Shown in pieces: positions 5,106 to 5,885 of a stretch of 5,885 bases of DNA (positions are counted from its first letter, which is position 1; each line of letters starts with the position of its first letter). The notes beneath the pieces were generated by a model. It saw only the letters and a list, made by a program, of their open reading frames with translations, made no database searches and was not told where the DNA came from. Made by a program: the position numbers and the translations under genes. This DNA comes from Planctomycetaceae bacterium (GTDB taxonomy: Bacteria > Planctomycetota > Planctomycetia > Pirellulales > Pirellulaceae). The stretch covers positions 1 to 5,885 of the forward strand of contig SXHS01000234.1 in NCBI GenBank assembly GCA_005773145.1, read 5' to 3'.

Positions 5106-5885
5106 CTAGCCGTGGGCATTGAGTTTCACCGTCGGATTATCCGCTACGTGAACCCAAACATGTACATGCGGCGCGCCGCGGAAATGCCACACAAACGCCG
5201 GTCCCTCCAATCGCCAATTGTCCCAGACCTGATCGTCCCCCAGGTCGGCCTCCTGGTAAAATGCCATTCGACAAGCCGCCAATCCCCCTTGCGATTGCAG
5301 GCAGGCAGCGACTTCATCCCGATCGGACTGGCGATACGGTTCGAGCAAAACCTGCAAAGTTTTTTGCACAAGTTCTTGTTGGTCCGCCGACAACTCGCTG
5401 ATCGGAATTCCGGCAAAAGGACCGTCCGTGCCACGCAGTTCGACGTCACTTTCGCGGGGCCGTTTGGGCACCAGCGCCATCGCTCGCTGCCTGCCGTCCA
5501 ACATCCCGAACACCTGATTGGCGGCGATGGCTTGTGGCCAAAACACGTTGCCAGGGTGATCTGGCTTTTCGTTAAAACCTTGCCCCGCATGTCCATAGAA
5601 TATTGGGCCGCCAAAGGCCACATGTTCGGCCGAGTTGCCGTCGCAACGCAATGTCATGTGACGTCCTGTCATGACGAACTGAAAGCTGGCATCGCCAGGC
5701 GTACCGAAAATCGCGATATTCTGGTGGTTGCCAAAACCGCCGGCATCGTCTTGTAATTGTTGATCGATCCGTGCATGCCATTCCGGCTGAATGATGCCCT
5801 CGAAAATATCACGGATCATGCGCCGCTGGTCGTTACTAAAGAAGTCGCTGTTGATGGTGGGTTTCGTGACATGCCAGTTATTCTC
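5106..5885 (-). CDS. DUF3500 family protein, 5' end beyond the window
   Basis: The visible part is the C-terminal 259 residues, ending NAHG and a TAG at 5108-5106 (minus strand). The frame stays open to the window edge, where it reads ENNWHVTKPTINSDFFSNDQ, so the Met at 5819 is internal and not the start. I recognise the family as DUF3500 by conserved blocks: DQRRMIRDIFEGII, IAIFGTPGD, TGRHMTLRCDG, VAFGGPIFYGH, KPDHPGNVFW, EPYRQSDRDEV, WDNWRLEGPAFVWHFRG and the His-rich PHVHVWVHVA near the end. The several conserved His, Asp and Arg residues hint at a metal site or enzyme, but I know of no established function. Any signal peptide would lie in the missing part. The gene converges on glnD with 66 bases between, so it belongs to another transcription unit. 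Family assignment is from memory of the motifs and is fairly confident; function is unknown. Confidence 0.82.
   Translation of the reverse strand, partial: ENNWHVTKPTINSDFFSNDQRRMIRDIFEGIIQPEWHARIDQQLQDDAGGFGNHQNIAIFGTPGDASFQFVMTGRHMTLRCDGNSAEHVAFGGPIFYGHAGQGFNEKPDHPGNVFWPQAIAANQVFGMLDGRQRAMALVPKRPRESDVELRGTDGPFAGIPISELSADQQELVQKTLQVLLEPYRQSDRDEVAACLQSQGGLAACRMAFYQEADLGDDQVWDNWRLEGPAFVWHFRGAPHVHVWVHVADNPTVKLNAHG

Noticed and set aside
5064..5756. 230-residue + frame opposite the DUF3500 gene
   Set aside because: It begins just before the palindromic repeat and runs through it (MQIGRQDACRHLG), and it is antisense to a gene with clear conserved family motifs. It is a shadow frame.

Overview
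The window holds a compact nitrogen-sensing locus on the + strand: an ammonium transporter (amtB), a P-II signal protein (glnB/glnK) and the bifunctional P-II uridylyltransferase/uridylyl-removing enzyme (glnD). It ends with the 3' part of a convergent minus-strand gene of the DUF3500 family. All three nitrogen genes look intact, with the expected catalytic or pore residues in place. I see no CRISPR array, tRNA, rRNA, transposase or defence system, and no wholly new system. The less ordinary material lies in the non-coding gaps.

Organism: a free-living bacterium of moderately high G+C (judged by eye). The DUF3500 gene and the style of the dispersed palindrome recall Planctomycetes (Pirellulales-like) from memory, but this is a weak inference. 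The order amtB - P-II - glnD is the one known from Actinobacteria; the more usual proteobacterial arrangement is glnK-amtB with glnD elsewhere.

Layout: 1-29 is a palindromic dispersed repeat (copy A). 30-244 is an apparently non-coding leader with two dyads. 245-1819 is amtB. 1814-1843 is a three-copy 10-bp tandem repeat that contains the amtB stop codon. 1850-1879 is a candidate sigma70-type promoter, followed at 1889-1922 by a hairpin in the presumed glnB leader. 1948-2286 is the P-II gene. 2302-2334 is a hairpin in the next gap. 2385-5039 is glnD. 5070-5098 is copy B of the palindromic repeat, in the gap between converging genes. 5106-5885 (minus) is the DUF3500 gene, cut off at its 5' end by the window edge.

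How the genes work together: under nitrogen limitation GlnD should modify Tyr51 on the P-II T-loop; when glutamine is high its ACT domains should switch it to demodification. Unmodified P-II can dock on the conserved cytoplasmic tail of AmtB and block ammonium entry. The locus therefore encodes the channel, its plug and the enzyme that controls the plug. The DUF3500 gene is convergent and probably unrelated.
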